8,594 bases of DNA from Actinomycetes bacterium (GCA_021793335.1 JAJYSW010000136.1:1-8594); one strand, 5' to 3'. Positions 1 through 6,842 are shown, counted from the stretch's first letter. Notes: a model not told the origin generated them from the letters alone. A program made the numbers and translations.

Positions 1-36
1 CTGCCGACAGTGGGCGCTGGGACGGTGCCGCCCGAT

Positions 37-62
37 GACGGCGGTGTCCACCGGGCGCCGTC
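37..62 (-). terminator. possible terminator hairpin at the end of the LysR gene
   Basis: Seven-base arms GACGGCG (37-43) and CGCCGTC (56-62) form a perfect stem with a 12-base loop that contains a smaller competing GGTG/CACC fold. It overlaps the stop codon of the minus-strand regulator gene (61-63). There is no T-run, which is common for actinomycete terminators, so the call rests only on position and pairing. Nothing else can be supported in bases 1-60. Confidence 0.25.
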
Positions 63-984
63 AGCGTTGCCGCGCCGCGCGCCGCTTCTGGAACGCGGCG
101 AGCTCGGTACCGAACTCCCGCACCCATCTAGGGGTCTCGGCGCGGGGCCAGGCCACGGCCAATTCCCGGCCCATGCGGTTGCCCTCCTGCGTGTGGACCG
201 CTCGCGACGCCAGGTTATAGCCCCGCAGGTCGACGGTGTCGCCGAAGACGGCCACGCCCAGACCCGCCTCGGCCAGAGCGGCGAGAGTCTGGCCGACATT
301 GGAACGGTAGACGATCCGCGGGAAGAGCCCGGCCGCCTCGCATTCCTGAACGAACAGCCGCCCCGCGATGAAGTTGGTGTCATTCAGGACCAGCGGGTAG
401 GGGATGAGCTCTTCGACCGTCATGGTGCCCCGGCCGTCGTCGAGGGCGTGACCCCGCGGAAAATAGGCGCGAACCGTCAGATGCGCCAAAGGCACGGCTT
501 CGAGCTTATCGCCCGCAGGCATGGATACGATGGCCAGATCGCACTCGCCGGCCGCGAGACGTTCGCGGAGCTTCGCCGCGCCGTCCTCGATCACCTCGAC
601 GCGCACGGTCGGGTGGGCCGGAATCCACTCGGCCAGGAACGGCGCAAGGTAGGAACCCGCGGCCGTGGCGGCCGCACCGAGCCTGATCCGAGATTGCAGC
701 CCCTCGGACAGATCGGTCCGCAGCGCGGCCAGCGAACCGGCGATGCGCTGCGCGTGCTCGGCGACGATGGCGCCCGCGGCGGTCATCCGCGCACCGCGAG
801 GGCCCCGTTCGAACAGCTCCGCACCGACGGCTCGCTCCAAGCGGGCGATGGCGCGCGACACAGCCGGTTGAGAGGTGTACATCCGTTCGGCCGCCGAACG
901 GAAACTGCCCGTCGTCGCCACCGAGACGAACGTCTGAAGGTCCCTGAAAGCAACATCACCTGATACGGAATTCGTATCACTCAT
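61..984 (-). CDS. LysR-family transcriptional regulator
   Basis: This 307-residue protein has the usual length and layout of a LysR-type regulator. Residues 13-72 form the N-terminal winged helix-turn-helix, with the family pattern FRDLQTFVSVATTGSFRSAA followed by TSQPAVSRAIARLE and LFER at 57-60. A linker helix follows (about 73-95), then a two-lobed effector-binding domain (about 97-295). ATG at 984 is the only plausible start, because no ATG, GTG or TTG lies between it and the helix-turn-helix. Its Shine-Dalgarno is weak (GAACTGAAG). The gene is divergent from the amidohydrolase/ABC operon with 87 bp between start codons, the classic arrangement for a LysR regulator and its target. A perfect LysR-type dyad lies within its codons 2-8, suggesting autoregulation. 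I infer that the effector is the transported substrate or its hydrolysis product. The family assignment is firm; the ligand is unknown. Confidence 0.93.
   Translation of the reverse strand: MSDTNSVSGDVAFRDLQTFVSVATTGSFRSAAERMYTSQPAVSRAIARLERAVGAELFERGPRGARMTAAGAIVAEHAQRIAGSLAALRTDLSEGLQSRIRLGAAATAAGSYLAPFLAEWIPAHPTVRVEVIEDGAAKLRERLAAGECDLAIVSMPAGDKLEAVPLAHLTVRAYFPRGHALDDGRGTMTVEELIPYPLVLNDTNFIAGRLFVQECEAAGLFPRIVYRSNVGQTLAALAEAGLGVAVFGDTVDLRGYNLASRAVHTQEGNRMGRELAVAWPRAETPRWVREFGTELAAFQKRRAARQR
961..979. promoter_or_regulatory. candidate LysR-type operator, ATAC-N7-GTAT
   Basis: The sequence TGATACGGAATTCGTATCA is a perfect dyad with 7-base arms and a 5-base centre. Its core ATAC-N7-GTAT (963-977) fits the T-N11-A rule of LysR-type regulators and equals the form known for BenM/CatM sites. 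It lies within codons 2-8 of the regulator gene. It is about 50 bases upstream of the probable start point of the divergent operon, close to the usual distance of the high-affinity LysR recognition site. Binding by the adjacent regulator is inferred. Confidence 0.55.
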
Positions 985-987
985 GAC

Positions 988-1015
988 TTCAGTTCTAGCA
1001 CATCATGCATATAGC
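988..1015 (+). promoter_or_regulatory. tentative promoter of the amidohydrolase/ABC operon
   Basis: TTCAGT (988-993), a 16-base spacer and TATAGC (1010-1015) are the best -35/-10 pair in the short AT-richer gap between the divergent genes. They would give a leader of about 50 bases and place the dyad at 961-979 just upstream of the -35. The TATAT stretch (1009-1013) could also serve a -10 for the opposite strand. The match to consensus is weak, as is usual for an activator-dependent promoter. Confidence 0.35.
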
Positions 1016-1071
1016 GTTTCAGGGCAGGGCCCGCACACCACACCCGGATATGCCAGCTAGGAGCACTGACA

Positions 1072-2466
1072 ATGGTCTTCGACACCGTCATCACCGGCGC
1101 GGAGGTCGCCACGGCGACCGGCACCTACACCGCTGACATCGGCATCCGCGACGGCAGGATCGCCGCCCTCACCCAGCCCGGTGAGGCACTCGAAGCGCCC
1201 GAGACCGTCGACGCGGCGGGCCTGACGCTCATGCCCGGACTCATCGACGTCCACAGCCACCACCGCGAACCCGGCTTCACCCACAAAGAGGACATCGCCA
1301 CCGCCACCGCCGCCTGCGCCGCCGGAGGCATCACCACCACCTTCGCGATGCCCAACGTCCACCCCGTGCCCAACGACGCCGCGACCCTGGAGGCGATGTT
1401 CGAGCTGTACCGCCGCTCGGCGATCGTGAACTGGAACGTCAACGCCGCCGGCACCGACGTCGAGCAGATCCCCGCCCTCGCGGCCATGGGCATCGCGGCC
1501 TTCAAAGTGTTCATGGTGGTCGACACCGGCCGCGACTACCCGCACATGCCCGGCATCGGCGTCCACGACCACGGCGAACTCATGGCGATCATGGAAGCCT
1601 GCGTCGCAGCCGACGTGCCGCTCATGGTCCACCCGCACGACCAGGCGCTCATGGACCACATCGAACGCGGCTACTGGGACCGCGGCGAACGCGACGCCCT
1701 GGCCTACGCCAAGGCGTACGCCGCGCACAACGGCCTCATCTGGGACAGCGCCATCGCCACCCTGCTGCGCCTCCAAGAGGCCACCGGGGTGCGCCTGCAC
1801 CTGCTCCACGTCCAGACCGAACGCAGCGTCGAACTGATCGCCCAGGCCAAGGCCCGCGGCCAAGCCGTCAGCGCCGAGGTCAACCCGTGGGCGCTGTTCC
1901 TCGGCCACCGCTGGGAGAACATCGAGCGGCTCGGCTCCTACGCCCTGTCGTACTGGGTCGACGAGCACCACGTCGAAGCCCTCTGGGACGGGCTGCGCGA
2001 CGGCACCCTCGACCTGATCTCGACCGACCACGCCCCGCACACCCGCGAAGAGAAGGAACCGGGCTGGACCGACGGCTGGAAGGCGAACACCGGCACGCCC
2101 TCGGCCCAATTCTGTGCCCGAATGGTCCTCGACGCCGTCCACCGGGGCAAGCTGACGCTCGAACGGGCCGTGGAGCTGACCTCGACCGCACCGGCACGGA
2201 TCTTCCGCGTCGCGGGCAAGGGCACCGTCACCGTCGGCGCCGACGCCGACCTCGTCCTGGTCGACCGGGCGCGCACGGCCACCGTCGAAGACGCCGAAGT
2301 GCTCAGCAAGATCGGCTACAGCCCTTACGCGGGCCAGACCTATACCGGGATGCCCGTGCGCACCTTCGTCGGAGGCCGCACGGTCTTCGCCGACGGCGCG
2401 GTCACGGGCGCGCCCGGCACCGGCACCCAGAGCCGCCGCGACGACCGGACGGCAGCCGTTCGATGA
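1072..2466 (+). CDS. metal-dependent cyclic amidohydrolase (dihydroorotase/allantoinase/hydantoinase-like)
   Basis: This 464-residue cytoplasmic enzyme belongs to the amidohydrolase superfamily, which hydrolyses cyclic amide bonds using a two-metal centre in a TIM barrel. The visible metal ligands are H61 and H63 (DVHSHHREPGF), K145 (AFKVFM, the lysine carboxylated in allantoinases and hydantoinases), H187 (MVHPHD), H246 (HLLHVQT) and D319 (STDHAPH). N95 in FAMPN and R65 sit at substrate-contacting positions of the family. The Fx-SDDG segment typical of many type I dihydroorotases is not evident; the region reads PGIGVHDHGEL. This favours allantoinase/hydantoinase-like chemistry. The C-terminal segment (380-445) is the usual composite beta-sandwich, and the last 18 residues look disordered. 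ATG 1072 has an AGGAG Shine-Dalgarno at 1059-1063. The gene heads an operon with an ABC importer and no pyrimidine-biosynthesis gene, so a catabolic role is inferred. The substrate is unassigned, and no carbamoylase is present to process a ring-opened product. Confidence 0.9.
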   Translation: MVFDTVITGAEVATATGTYTADIGIRDGRIAALTQPGEALEAPETVDAAGLTLMPGLIDVHSHHREPGFTHKEDIATATAACAAGGITTTFAMPNVHPVPNDAATLEAMFELYRRSAIVNWNVNAAGTDVEQIPALAAMGIAAFKVFMVVDTGRDYPHMPGIGVHDHGELMAIMEACVAADVPLMVHPHDQALMDHIERGYWDRGERDALAYAKAYAAHNGLIWDSAIATLLRLQEATGVRLHLLHVQTERSVELIAQAKARGQAVSAEVNPWALFLGHRWENIERLGSYALSYWVDEHHVEALWDGLRDGTLDLISTDHAPHTREEKEPGWTDGWKANTGTPSAQFCARMVLDAVHRGKLTLERAVELTSTAPARIFRVAGKGTVTVGADADLVLVDRARTATVEDAEVLSKIGYSPYAGQTYTGMPVRTFVGGRTVFADGAVTGAPGTGTQSRRDDRTAAVR

Positions 2467-3269
2467 GCGCGGCACCACGACGGGGCGGATTCCTCGCATG
2501 GCTCGGCGGCGCGACCCGCGGCGCCTCGGTGACCCGACTGGTCCTGTCGCTCGCGCTGTTCCTGGTCGTGTGGCAGGTCGCGGCCCTGTACCTGATCGAC
2601 AACCGGCTCCTGATCGTGCCGTTCACCGAGGTCGTCTCGGCCCTGTCCGAGGAGATCGCCGACGGCTCGTTCGCCGAGAACCTCGCCACGACCCTGCTGG
2701 AACTGGCGATCGCGTTCCCCCTCGCGGTCTTCGGCGGCTTCCTCATCGGCGCGATCCTGGCCGGCTCCAAACCCGTCCGCCAGACCCTCGACCCGATCCT
2801 GACGGCCATGTACTCGCTGCCGATCGTGGCCCTGGCGCCCCTGTTCACCGCGGGCCTGGGATTCGGCATCGCCAGCAAGGTCGCGATCGTGATCCTCATG
2901 GCGATCTTCCCGGTCATCACCAATACCGACGCCGGACTGCGCAGTGCCGAGCCGAACCTCGTCGAGACCGCCCGTTCCTACGGGGCCACGCGCGTGCAGG
3001 TGCTCAAGACGGTGACCATTCCCCATTCGGTGCCGTTCCTCGTCAGCGGCGTCCGCGTGGCCTTCGCGCGGGCCCTGGTCGGTGTGATCGTCGCGGAGTT
3101 CTTCGGCGCGATCGCCGGCGTCGGCTTCGCCATCGCCGCCGCCGCGCAGTCCTACCAGACCGGGCGCCTGCTCGGCTACGTCGTGGTGCTCGGGCTCCTC
3201 GGCCTGCTCGCCTCGATCGGCCTCACCGCGCTCGAGAAACGACTCGCCCCCTGGAGGGAGGACTCATGA
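2463..3269 (+). CDS. ABC transporter permease, SsuC/TauC/ThiX type
   Basis: This 268-residue inner-membrane permease belongs to the binding-protein-dependent family that imports nitrate, sulfonates, taurine and pyrimidine precursors. Hydrophobic segments are visible at about 25-45, 80-100, 118-155 (two), 196-220 and 238-255. The cytoplasmic EAA loop, which docks the ATPase, is at about 168-192 with ETARSYGATRVQVLKTVTIP, matching EAA-G-I-P spacing. The early VPFTEVVSAL segment (52-61) corresponds to the conserved P-P region after the first helix. ATG 2463 overlaps the upstream stop as ATGA, so translation is coupled. A longer reading frame upstream in the same frame runs antiparallel to no domain and merely overlaps the amidohydrolase gene. 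Only one permease gene is present, so the channel is presumably a homodimer. Confidence 0.92.
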   Translation: MSAAPRRGGFLAWLGGATRGASVTRLVLSLALFLVVWQVAALYLIDNRLLIVPFTEVVSALSEEIADGSFAENLATTLLELAIAFPLAVFGGFLIGAILAGSKPVRQTLDPILTAMYSLPIVALAPLFTAGLGFGIASKVAIVILMAIFPVITNTDAGLRSAEPNLVETARSYGATRVQVLKTVTIPHSVPFLVSGVRVAFARALVGVIVAEFFGAIAGVGFAIAAAAQSYQTGRLLGYVVVLGLLGLLASIGLTALEKRLAPWREDS

Positions 3270-4069
3270 CAGCGACCGGCAACGAGAGCGGACGCATCGT
3301 CGTCGAAGACGTCGACCTGGTGTTCCATCCGCCGCGCCGCGAACCGGTGGTGGCGCTCGAAGGCGTCGACCTGACCGTCGAACCCGGCGAGTTCGTCTGC
3401 GTCGTCGGTGCCTCGGGCTCGGGCAAGTCGACCTTGCTGCGGCTGCTCGACGGGCTGCTGAAGCCCACCGGAGGCACCATCACCTCCGGCGGCGTCCCGG
3501 TGACCGGGCCGAGCCCGGACCAGGCCATGGTCTTCCAGAGCGACAACCTCCTGCCCTGGTCGACCGTGGTCGACAACGCCGCCTACGGCCTGACCCTCAA
3601 AGGCATGCGCCGGTCCGCCGCGCGCAAGGCGGCCATGCGGCAGCTCGAACTCGTCGGTCTGGCGGGCCATGAGAAGCAGTATCCGCGGCAGTTGTCCGGT
3701 GGTATGCGTCAGCGTGTCAACATCGCCCGGGCGCTGGCCGTCGATCCGGCGGTGCTGTTGCTGGATGAGCCGTTCGCGGCCCTGGACGCCCAGACTCGGG
3801 AGATCATGTCAGCCGAGCTGCTGCGGATCTGGTCGGCCGATCGCAAGACGGTGGTCTTCGTGACCCACCAGATCGACGAGGCGGTCTACCTGGCCGATCG
3901 GGTCGTGGTCCTGTCGGCCCGGCCGGGCACCGTCCGTGAAATCGTTCCGGTGCCGTTCGAACGGCCCCGTGAACTCCCCTTGAAACGAACCCCTCAGTTC
4001 GGACAGATCGTCGACCATATCTGGTCCTTGATCGAGGACGAGGTCCGCAGCAGTCTCGGACTGGCCTGA
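3266..4069 (+). CDS. ABC transporter ATP-binding protein, SsuB/TauB/ThiZ type
   Basis: This 267-residue ATPase powers the importer. All nucleotide-binding motifs are intact: Walker A GASGSGKST (48-56), Q-loop Q91 in VFQSDNLLPW, signature LSGGMRQR (143-150), Walker B VLLLDEPF (163-170), D-loop ALDAQ (172-176) and switch H201 in FVTHQIDEA. The LLPW after the Q-loop is typical of the nitrate/sulfonate/taurine subfamily. ATG 3266 overlaps the permease stop as ATGA and has a strong GGAGGGAGGA Shine-Dalgarno (3253-3262). From about codon 130 onward, T-ending and TTG codons become more frequent than in the first half. Confidence 0.95.
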   Translation: MTATGNESGRIVVEDVDLVFHPPRREPVVALEGVDLTVEPGEFVCVVGASGSGKSTLLRLLDGLLKPTGGTITSGGVPVTGPSPDQAMVFQSDNLLPWSTVVDNAAYGLTLKGMRRSAARKAAMRQLELVGLAGHEKQYPRQLSGGMRQRVNIARALAVDPAVLLLDEPFAALDAQTREIMSAELLRIWSADRKTVVFVTHQIDEAVYLADRVVVLSARPGTVREIVPVPFERPRELPLKRTPQFGQIVDHIWSLIEDEVRSSLGLA

Positions 4070-4103
4070 CCTCACCGCCGAACGACCATGTGAAAGGAAC
4101 GAC

Positions 4104-5075
4104 ATGACCACACGTCGAAGTCTGCTCGCCGCATCGATCCCCTTGGCGCTGGCCGCGCCGCTGGCCGCCTGCGGCGACGATGGCGGCGACTCGGGCGGCT
4201 CCAAGGCGAGGATCGCCGTCCTCGGTCCCGGATCGCTCCAGTGGCTGCACGCCATCGCCAAGGACCAGGGATTCTACGAGGATGCGGGTGTCGAAGTCGA
4301 AGACATCCAGGTCCAGAACTCCAGTGCTCTGGTGCAGGCGGTCGCCTCCGGCTCGGCCGATGCGGGCATCGCCCTGGGCGATAACGTCATCAACGCCGTC
4401 GACGAGGGCGCGCCCATCGCCATCACCGGCACCCTGCTCCAGAAGGCCGCGCTGCGGTTGTACGGCGCCCCCGGCATCGAGACGATCACCGACCTGGCGG
4501 GAGCGCAGGTCACCGCCGGTGCGGTCGAGGGCGGCACCTACGAGCTGTTGGTCTACATGCTCCAGGAGGCGGGGGTCGACCCGGACTCGCTGACCCCGGT
4601 GGCGATCGCCAACTCCTCGGACCGCGTCGTGGCGATGGAGAACGGGCAGGTGCAGGGCGCGCTGCTCATCCCGCCGTTCGACACCATCGCCGAGGAGGCG
4701 GGCGCGACGATGCTCGGCTGGTACGACCAGTACTGGCTGGAGACGCCTTTGATCGTGAACCGGCCCTGGGCCGAGAAGAACAAGGAGGCGGCCACCGCGC
4801 TCAACCGGGGCATGGCCGAGGGCGCGAAGTTCTTCGCCGACGAGGCCAACGAGGACGAATCCGTGCGCGTGCTCCAGGAGTACTCCAGCGTGGACGAGCC
4901 TGCGGCGCGCGCGGCGTTCGAGTTCATCCACGCCAATGAGATCTTCTCGCCCGACCTGTCGAGCAAGGAAGAGGGCCTGGTCAACATCGCCGAGATCAGC
5001 AACGCCGTCTCCGGCAACGACATCTCGGACTTCGACCCCGCCGCGTACATCGACGACTCCTACCTCGAAGGGTAG
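4104..5075 (+). CDS. ABC substrate-binding lipoprotein, SsuA/THI5/NMT1-like
   Basis: This 323-residue protein is the extracytoplasmic receptor of the importer. Its N-terminus has twin arginines (TRRSLLA, 3-9), a hydrophobic stretch (about 6-22) and a lipobox LAAC with the lipidated cysteine at C23. It is therefore a membrane-anchored lipoprotein, possibly exported by Tat. The mature part follows the SsuA/THI5 fold: the LGPGSLQWLHAIAKDQGFYE start (40-59), the ALVQAVASGSADAGIA strand-helix (75-90), hinge segment ITDLAGAQVTAG (128-139) and GQVQGALLIPPFD (181-193). ATG 4104 is preceded by AAAGGA (4093-4098) at 5 bases, and 34 bases separate it from the ATPase gene. It comes last in the operon, whereas binding proteins often come first. 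The family is clear. The ligand cannot be read from the sequence, but the neighbouring hydrolase suggests a small cyclic amide, imide or ureide. Confidence 0.92.
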   Translation: MTTRRSLLAASIPLALAAPLAACGDDGGDSGGSKARIAVLGPGSLQWLHAIAKDQGFYEDAGVEVEDIQVQNSSALVQAVASGSADAGIALGDNVINAVDEGAPIAITGTLLQKAALRLYGAPGIETITDLAGAQVTAGAVEGGTYELLVYMLQEAGVDPDSLTPVAIANSSDRVVAMENGQVQGALLIPPFDTIAEEAGATMLGWYDQYWLETPLIVNRPWAEKNKEAATALNRGMAEGAKFFADEANEDESVRVLQEYSSVDEPAARAAFEFIHANEIFSPDLSSKEEGLVNIAEISNAVSGNDISDFDPAAYIDDSYLEG

Positions 5076-5125
5076 CGGCCACGGCGAGGGCGGACCGGGG
5101 GACCGGCACCGCCGCGGCGGCCCGA

Positions 5126-5157
5126 TCGGCGTTGCACCCGCCCGGGTGCAACGCCGA
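5126..5157 (+). terminator. operon terminator: perfect 15-bp-stem palindrome
   Basis: Bases 5126-5140 and 5143-5157 are exact reverse complements (arm TCGGCGTTGCACCCG), giving a very stable stem with an effective four-base loop. It starts 51 bases after the binding-protein stop codon and lies between convergent genes, so it can stop transcription from either side. A T-run is absent, as in many actinomycete terminators. A protein-binding palindrome is the alternative. Confidence 0.65.
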
Positions 5158-5399
5158 ACCGGCGCCTCTGCTCCCGTGCGGGCCGGGACGGCGATCGGGC
5201 CCGCACCGAGGGCCGCGCCCGGCACCACTGGAGCATGCTCGCCCATGCCGTCCTCGCCGCAACCCGCGTCCGCGAAACCGATCCGAGTGCGCCCGGCTCG
5301 GCCCCGTCGGCCCGCAGCGAGACCCGGCACCCGTCATCAGCGCCCTCGCGGCCGACCCGGCGACGCCGCCGGCAAGCGGCCGCTCGACGGACCCCCTAC

Positions 5400-5421
5400 C
5401 GGCGACAACCCGCTGTCGCCG
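5400..5421 (-). terminator. probable terminator of the acetyltransferase gene
   Basis: CGGCGACA (5400-5407) and TGTCGCCG (5414-5421) form a perfect 8-bp stem with a 6-base loop, 16 bases beyond the stop codon of the minus-strand gene. No T-run follows on the minus strand. A short CAACC-G-GGTTG dyad (5439-5449) at the stop codon may add to the structure. Confidence 0.45.
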
Positions 5422-5437
5422 CCGCCGCGCCGAACCT

Positions 5438-6316
5438 TCAACCGGGTTGCCGGCCGATCCGACGCAGGTCCGGCACCGCGGGCCGCGGCAGGAATCCCGC
5501 CGCACGGTAGGTGGCGACGGCCGCGGTATTGGAACCTTCGGCGCACACCGTCGCACTGGACGCGCCCATGTCACGCAGGGCCGCTGCGGCGGCGACCGCA
5601 ATCGCCCTGCCATGACCCCGTCCCTGATGATCGCCGTGCACGCCCAGGGGTTCGAGCATGCCGATCCTCCCCGGACCCGCCGACCAGACGGTCGTGCCCG
5701 CGACCGCATCGCCGCGGTCGTCGTACCCGATGAGGCATCGGGCGTCGGCGTACACCGGCCCGGCGGCCACGGCCCGCCATCGTGCTGCGCTGAACTTCGA
5801 CCCGGTGAACGCCCCGCGGTGCACCGCGACCCGGTCCTCGACTCGCTCGGGGCCCGCCACCTCGATCCGCAGGCCGCAGGCCTCCACCGGTTCGCTCAGG
5901 TCACGGATCATCGGGACCCACGGATCATCCGGTTCCCAACCTTCTTCCCGCAGCACCTCCCGGAACCGGCCCTTCCAGAGCGCTTCGACACTGCCCTCAT
6001 CCGCCGGTAGGACGCCACGGTCGGGCCGCGTCAGGTCCTCGGCCATCCGCCGGGCGAGCGCTTCGTCCTCTCGCTCCTTCGGATCGATGGCCAAGCGCAC
6101 CAGATCGGGGCCGTCGAGCAGACCGACTCCCAGGATGCGACCCCGGCGACTCCACGTTCGCACCGCCTCGGCGGTCCTCTCCGGGCCGAACTGCCAATAC
6201 CATCCGATGTCCCCCGAATGCAGTTGCAGCGGGGCCCCTTCGTACTGCCACTCCGCCAGCGCCCGCACGACCGCTTCAAGGCCGTCGACGTCCGGCGTGC
6301 TCAACAAGATGGACAT
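5438..6316 (-). CDS. GNAT-family N-acetyltransferase
   Basis: This 292-residue protein carries a clear C-terminal GNAT domain (about 149-280). Its acetyl-CoA-binding motif A is LEPLGVHGDHQGRGHGRAI (221-239; Q231-GRGHG fits Q/R-x-x-G-x-G/A). It is followed by the NTAAVATYRAAGF segment (263-275), with the N, Y and F typical of motif B. The N-terminal half (1-145) is not recognisable by eye, but its length suggests a degenerate first GNAT domain, as in many actinobacterial two-domain members. I chose ATG 6316 because the upstream in-frame 85 residues have no domain character and codon use unlike the gene. A promoter-like sequence also ends right before 6316. The gene is monocistronic and convergent with the ABC operon. 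Its acceptor substrate is unknown, and neighbours do not help. Confidence 0.85.
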   Translation of the reverse strand: MSILLSTPDVDGLEAVVRALAEWQYEGAPLQLHSGDIGWYWQFGPERTAEAVRTWSRRGRILGVGLLDGPDLVRLAIDPKEREDEALARRMAEDLTRPDRGVLPADEGSVEALWKGRFREVLREEGWEPDDPWVPMIRDLSEPVEACGLRIEVAGPERVEDRVAVHRGAFTGSKFSAARWRAVAAGPVYADARCLIGYDDRGDAVAGTTVWSAGPGRIGMLEPLGVHGDHQGRGHGRAIAVAAAAALRDMGASSATVCAEGSNTAAVATYRAAGFLPRPAVPDLRRIGRQPG

Positions 6317-6322
6317 TCTGTG

Positions 6323-6352
6323 ATCTAACAGGGCCGCACCCGGCGAGTCCAA
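6323..6352 (-). promoter_or_regulatory. possible promoter for leaderless acetyltransferase mRNA
   Basis: Read on the minus strand, TTGGAC (6352-6347), an 18-base spacer and TTAGAT (6328-6323) precede ATG 6316 by only six bases. That spacing would place the transcription start at the ATG itself. The gene has no Shine-Dalgarno, which agrees with a leaderless transcript. The -10 lacks the preferred A at position 2, so this is tentative. Confidence 0.35.
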
Positions 6353-6573
6353 CGACTTTACGCCGAGCGGCCGCGAGACGGCCCCGCCGCCGGTGACAAG
6401 GCCTGCTCGCTGCACGGAACGGGAACTTGCGCCCGGGGCCTCGACGAGGGCGGCCTCGGAGCATGGCGGAGCGGTGCTGTGGCCCGCGCCTGCCCGGTGT
6501 CCTCCCGCATCGGACGAGACCGCCGACTCGGACTCGATGCGGCCTCCGATGCGCCGCAATAGACGCATCACTG

Positions 6574-6585
6574 TGGATTAATCCA
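6574..6585. promoter_or_regulatory. 12-bp perfect palindrome in AT-rich island
   Basis: TGGATTAATCCA is a perfect palindrome in an otherwise GC-rich region, 27 bases from another dyad at 6612-6634. It may be a protein-binding site, but no regulator can be assigned to it. Confidence 0.3.
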
Positions 6586-6611
6586 AGGGCTCTCTGCGGA
6601 ATACATGGTGG

Positions 6612-6634
6612 ACTGATCGGAATTCAGTATCAGT
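6612..6634. promoter_or_regulatory. dyad resembling the LysR site upstream of the amidohydrolase operon
   Basis: Six-base arms ACTGAT (6612-6617) and ATCAGT (6629-6634) flank an 11-base centre containing GGAATTC. The inner form TGAT-N11-ATCA (6614-6632) has the same arms and spacing as the dyad at 961-979. Aligned without gaps, the two agree at 13 of 19 positions. It may bind the same LysR regulator or a related one, but chance cannot be excluded. Confidence 0.35.
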
Positions 6635-6826
6635 AGGGAGGGAGATGCGGCAGGGAATGCGCCGAACAGACCGGAACGAGTCCCGATGGGGAACGGTGAA
6701 TGGGCGAAGGCCATCGCCGATCCCTCGACTCGACGGGACTGGCCGAGCACTGGAACGAAGGGAGAAGGGAAACGGCCGAAGGGAATGAACCGGAGGCTCC
6801 CGTGCGAGCCTGAACCGCTTCGTGGT

Positions 6827-6842
6827 GAAGGGTCGGCCCTTC
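6827..6842. repeat. small hairpin at the MITE insertion point
   Basis: GAAGGG (6827-6832) and CCCTTC (6837-6842) form a perfect 6-bp stem with a four-base loop. The right arm lies inside the left target duplication, so the element inserted beside a pre-existing hairpin. Confidence 0.4.

Larger units (their letters stand above)
5076..5437. other. convergent intergenic region without a gene
   Basis: These 362 bases separate the binding-protein gene from the convergent acetyltransferase gene. They hold the strong palindrome at 5126-5157 and a second hairpin with 9-base arms GTGCGGGCC (5176-5184) and GGCCCGCAC (5198-5206). A third hairpin lies at 5400-5421. Reading frames here are arginine- and proline-rich in all frames, as expected of non-coding GC-rich DNA. 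I see no domain, start context or RNA gene. Confidence 0.6.

Noticed and set aside
10..963. Long plus-strand reading frame opposite the LysR gene
   Set aside because: It is the GC-rich shadow of the regulator gene, is arginine- and glycine-rich and has no domain.
1072..2466. Biosynthetic dihydroorotase (pyrC) assignment
   Set aside because: No other pyrimidine-biosynthesis genes are adjacent, the carboxylatable-lysine pattern is closer to allantoinase and hydantoinase, and the gene is coupled to an importer and a LysR regulator.
1057..2499. 480-codon minus-strand reading frame opposite the amidohydrolase gene
   Set aside because: It is composed of valine-, glycine-, aspartate- and arginine-rich repeats produced by antisense reading of GC-rich codons. 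The plus strand carries a complete enzyme with all metal ligands.
6317..6571. 85-residue N-terminal extension of the acetyltransferase
   Set aside because: The extension has no domain character, spans a promoter-like sequence and has a composition unlike the gene. ATG 6316 is a natural start.
6673..6757. Recurring GGAACG motif at 6673, 6690 and 6752
   Set aside because: The spacing is irregular, copies are short and the region is purine-rich, so chance is sufficient.
6645..6788. 47-codon reading frame after a purine-rich ribosome-site-like sequence
   Set aside because: The spacing to AGGGAGG is only about three bases. The peptide is arginine-rich with no recognisable feature, as expected of non-coding GC-rich DNA.
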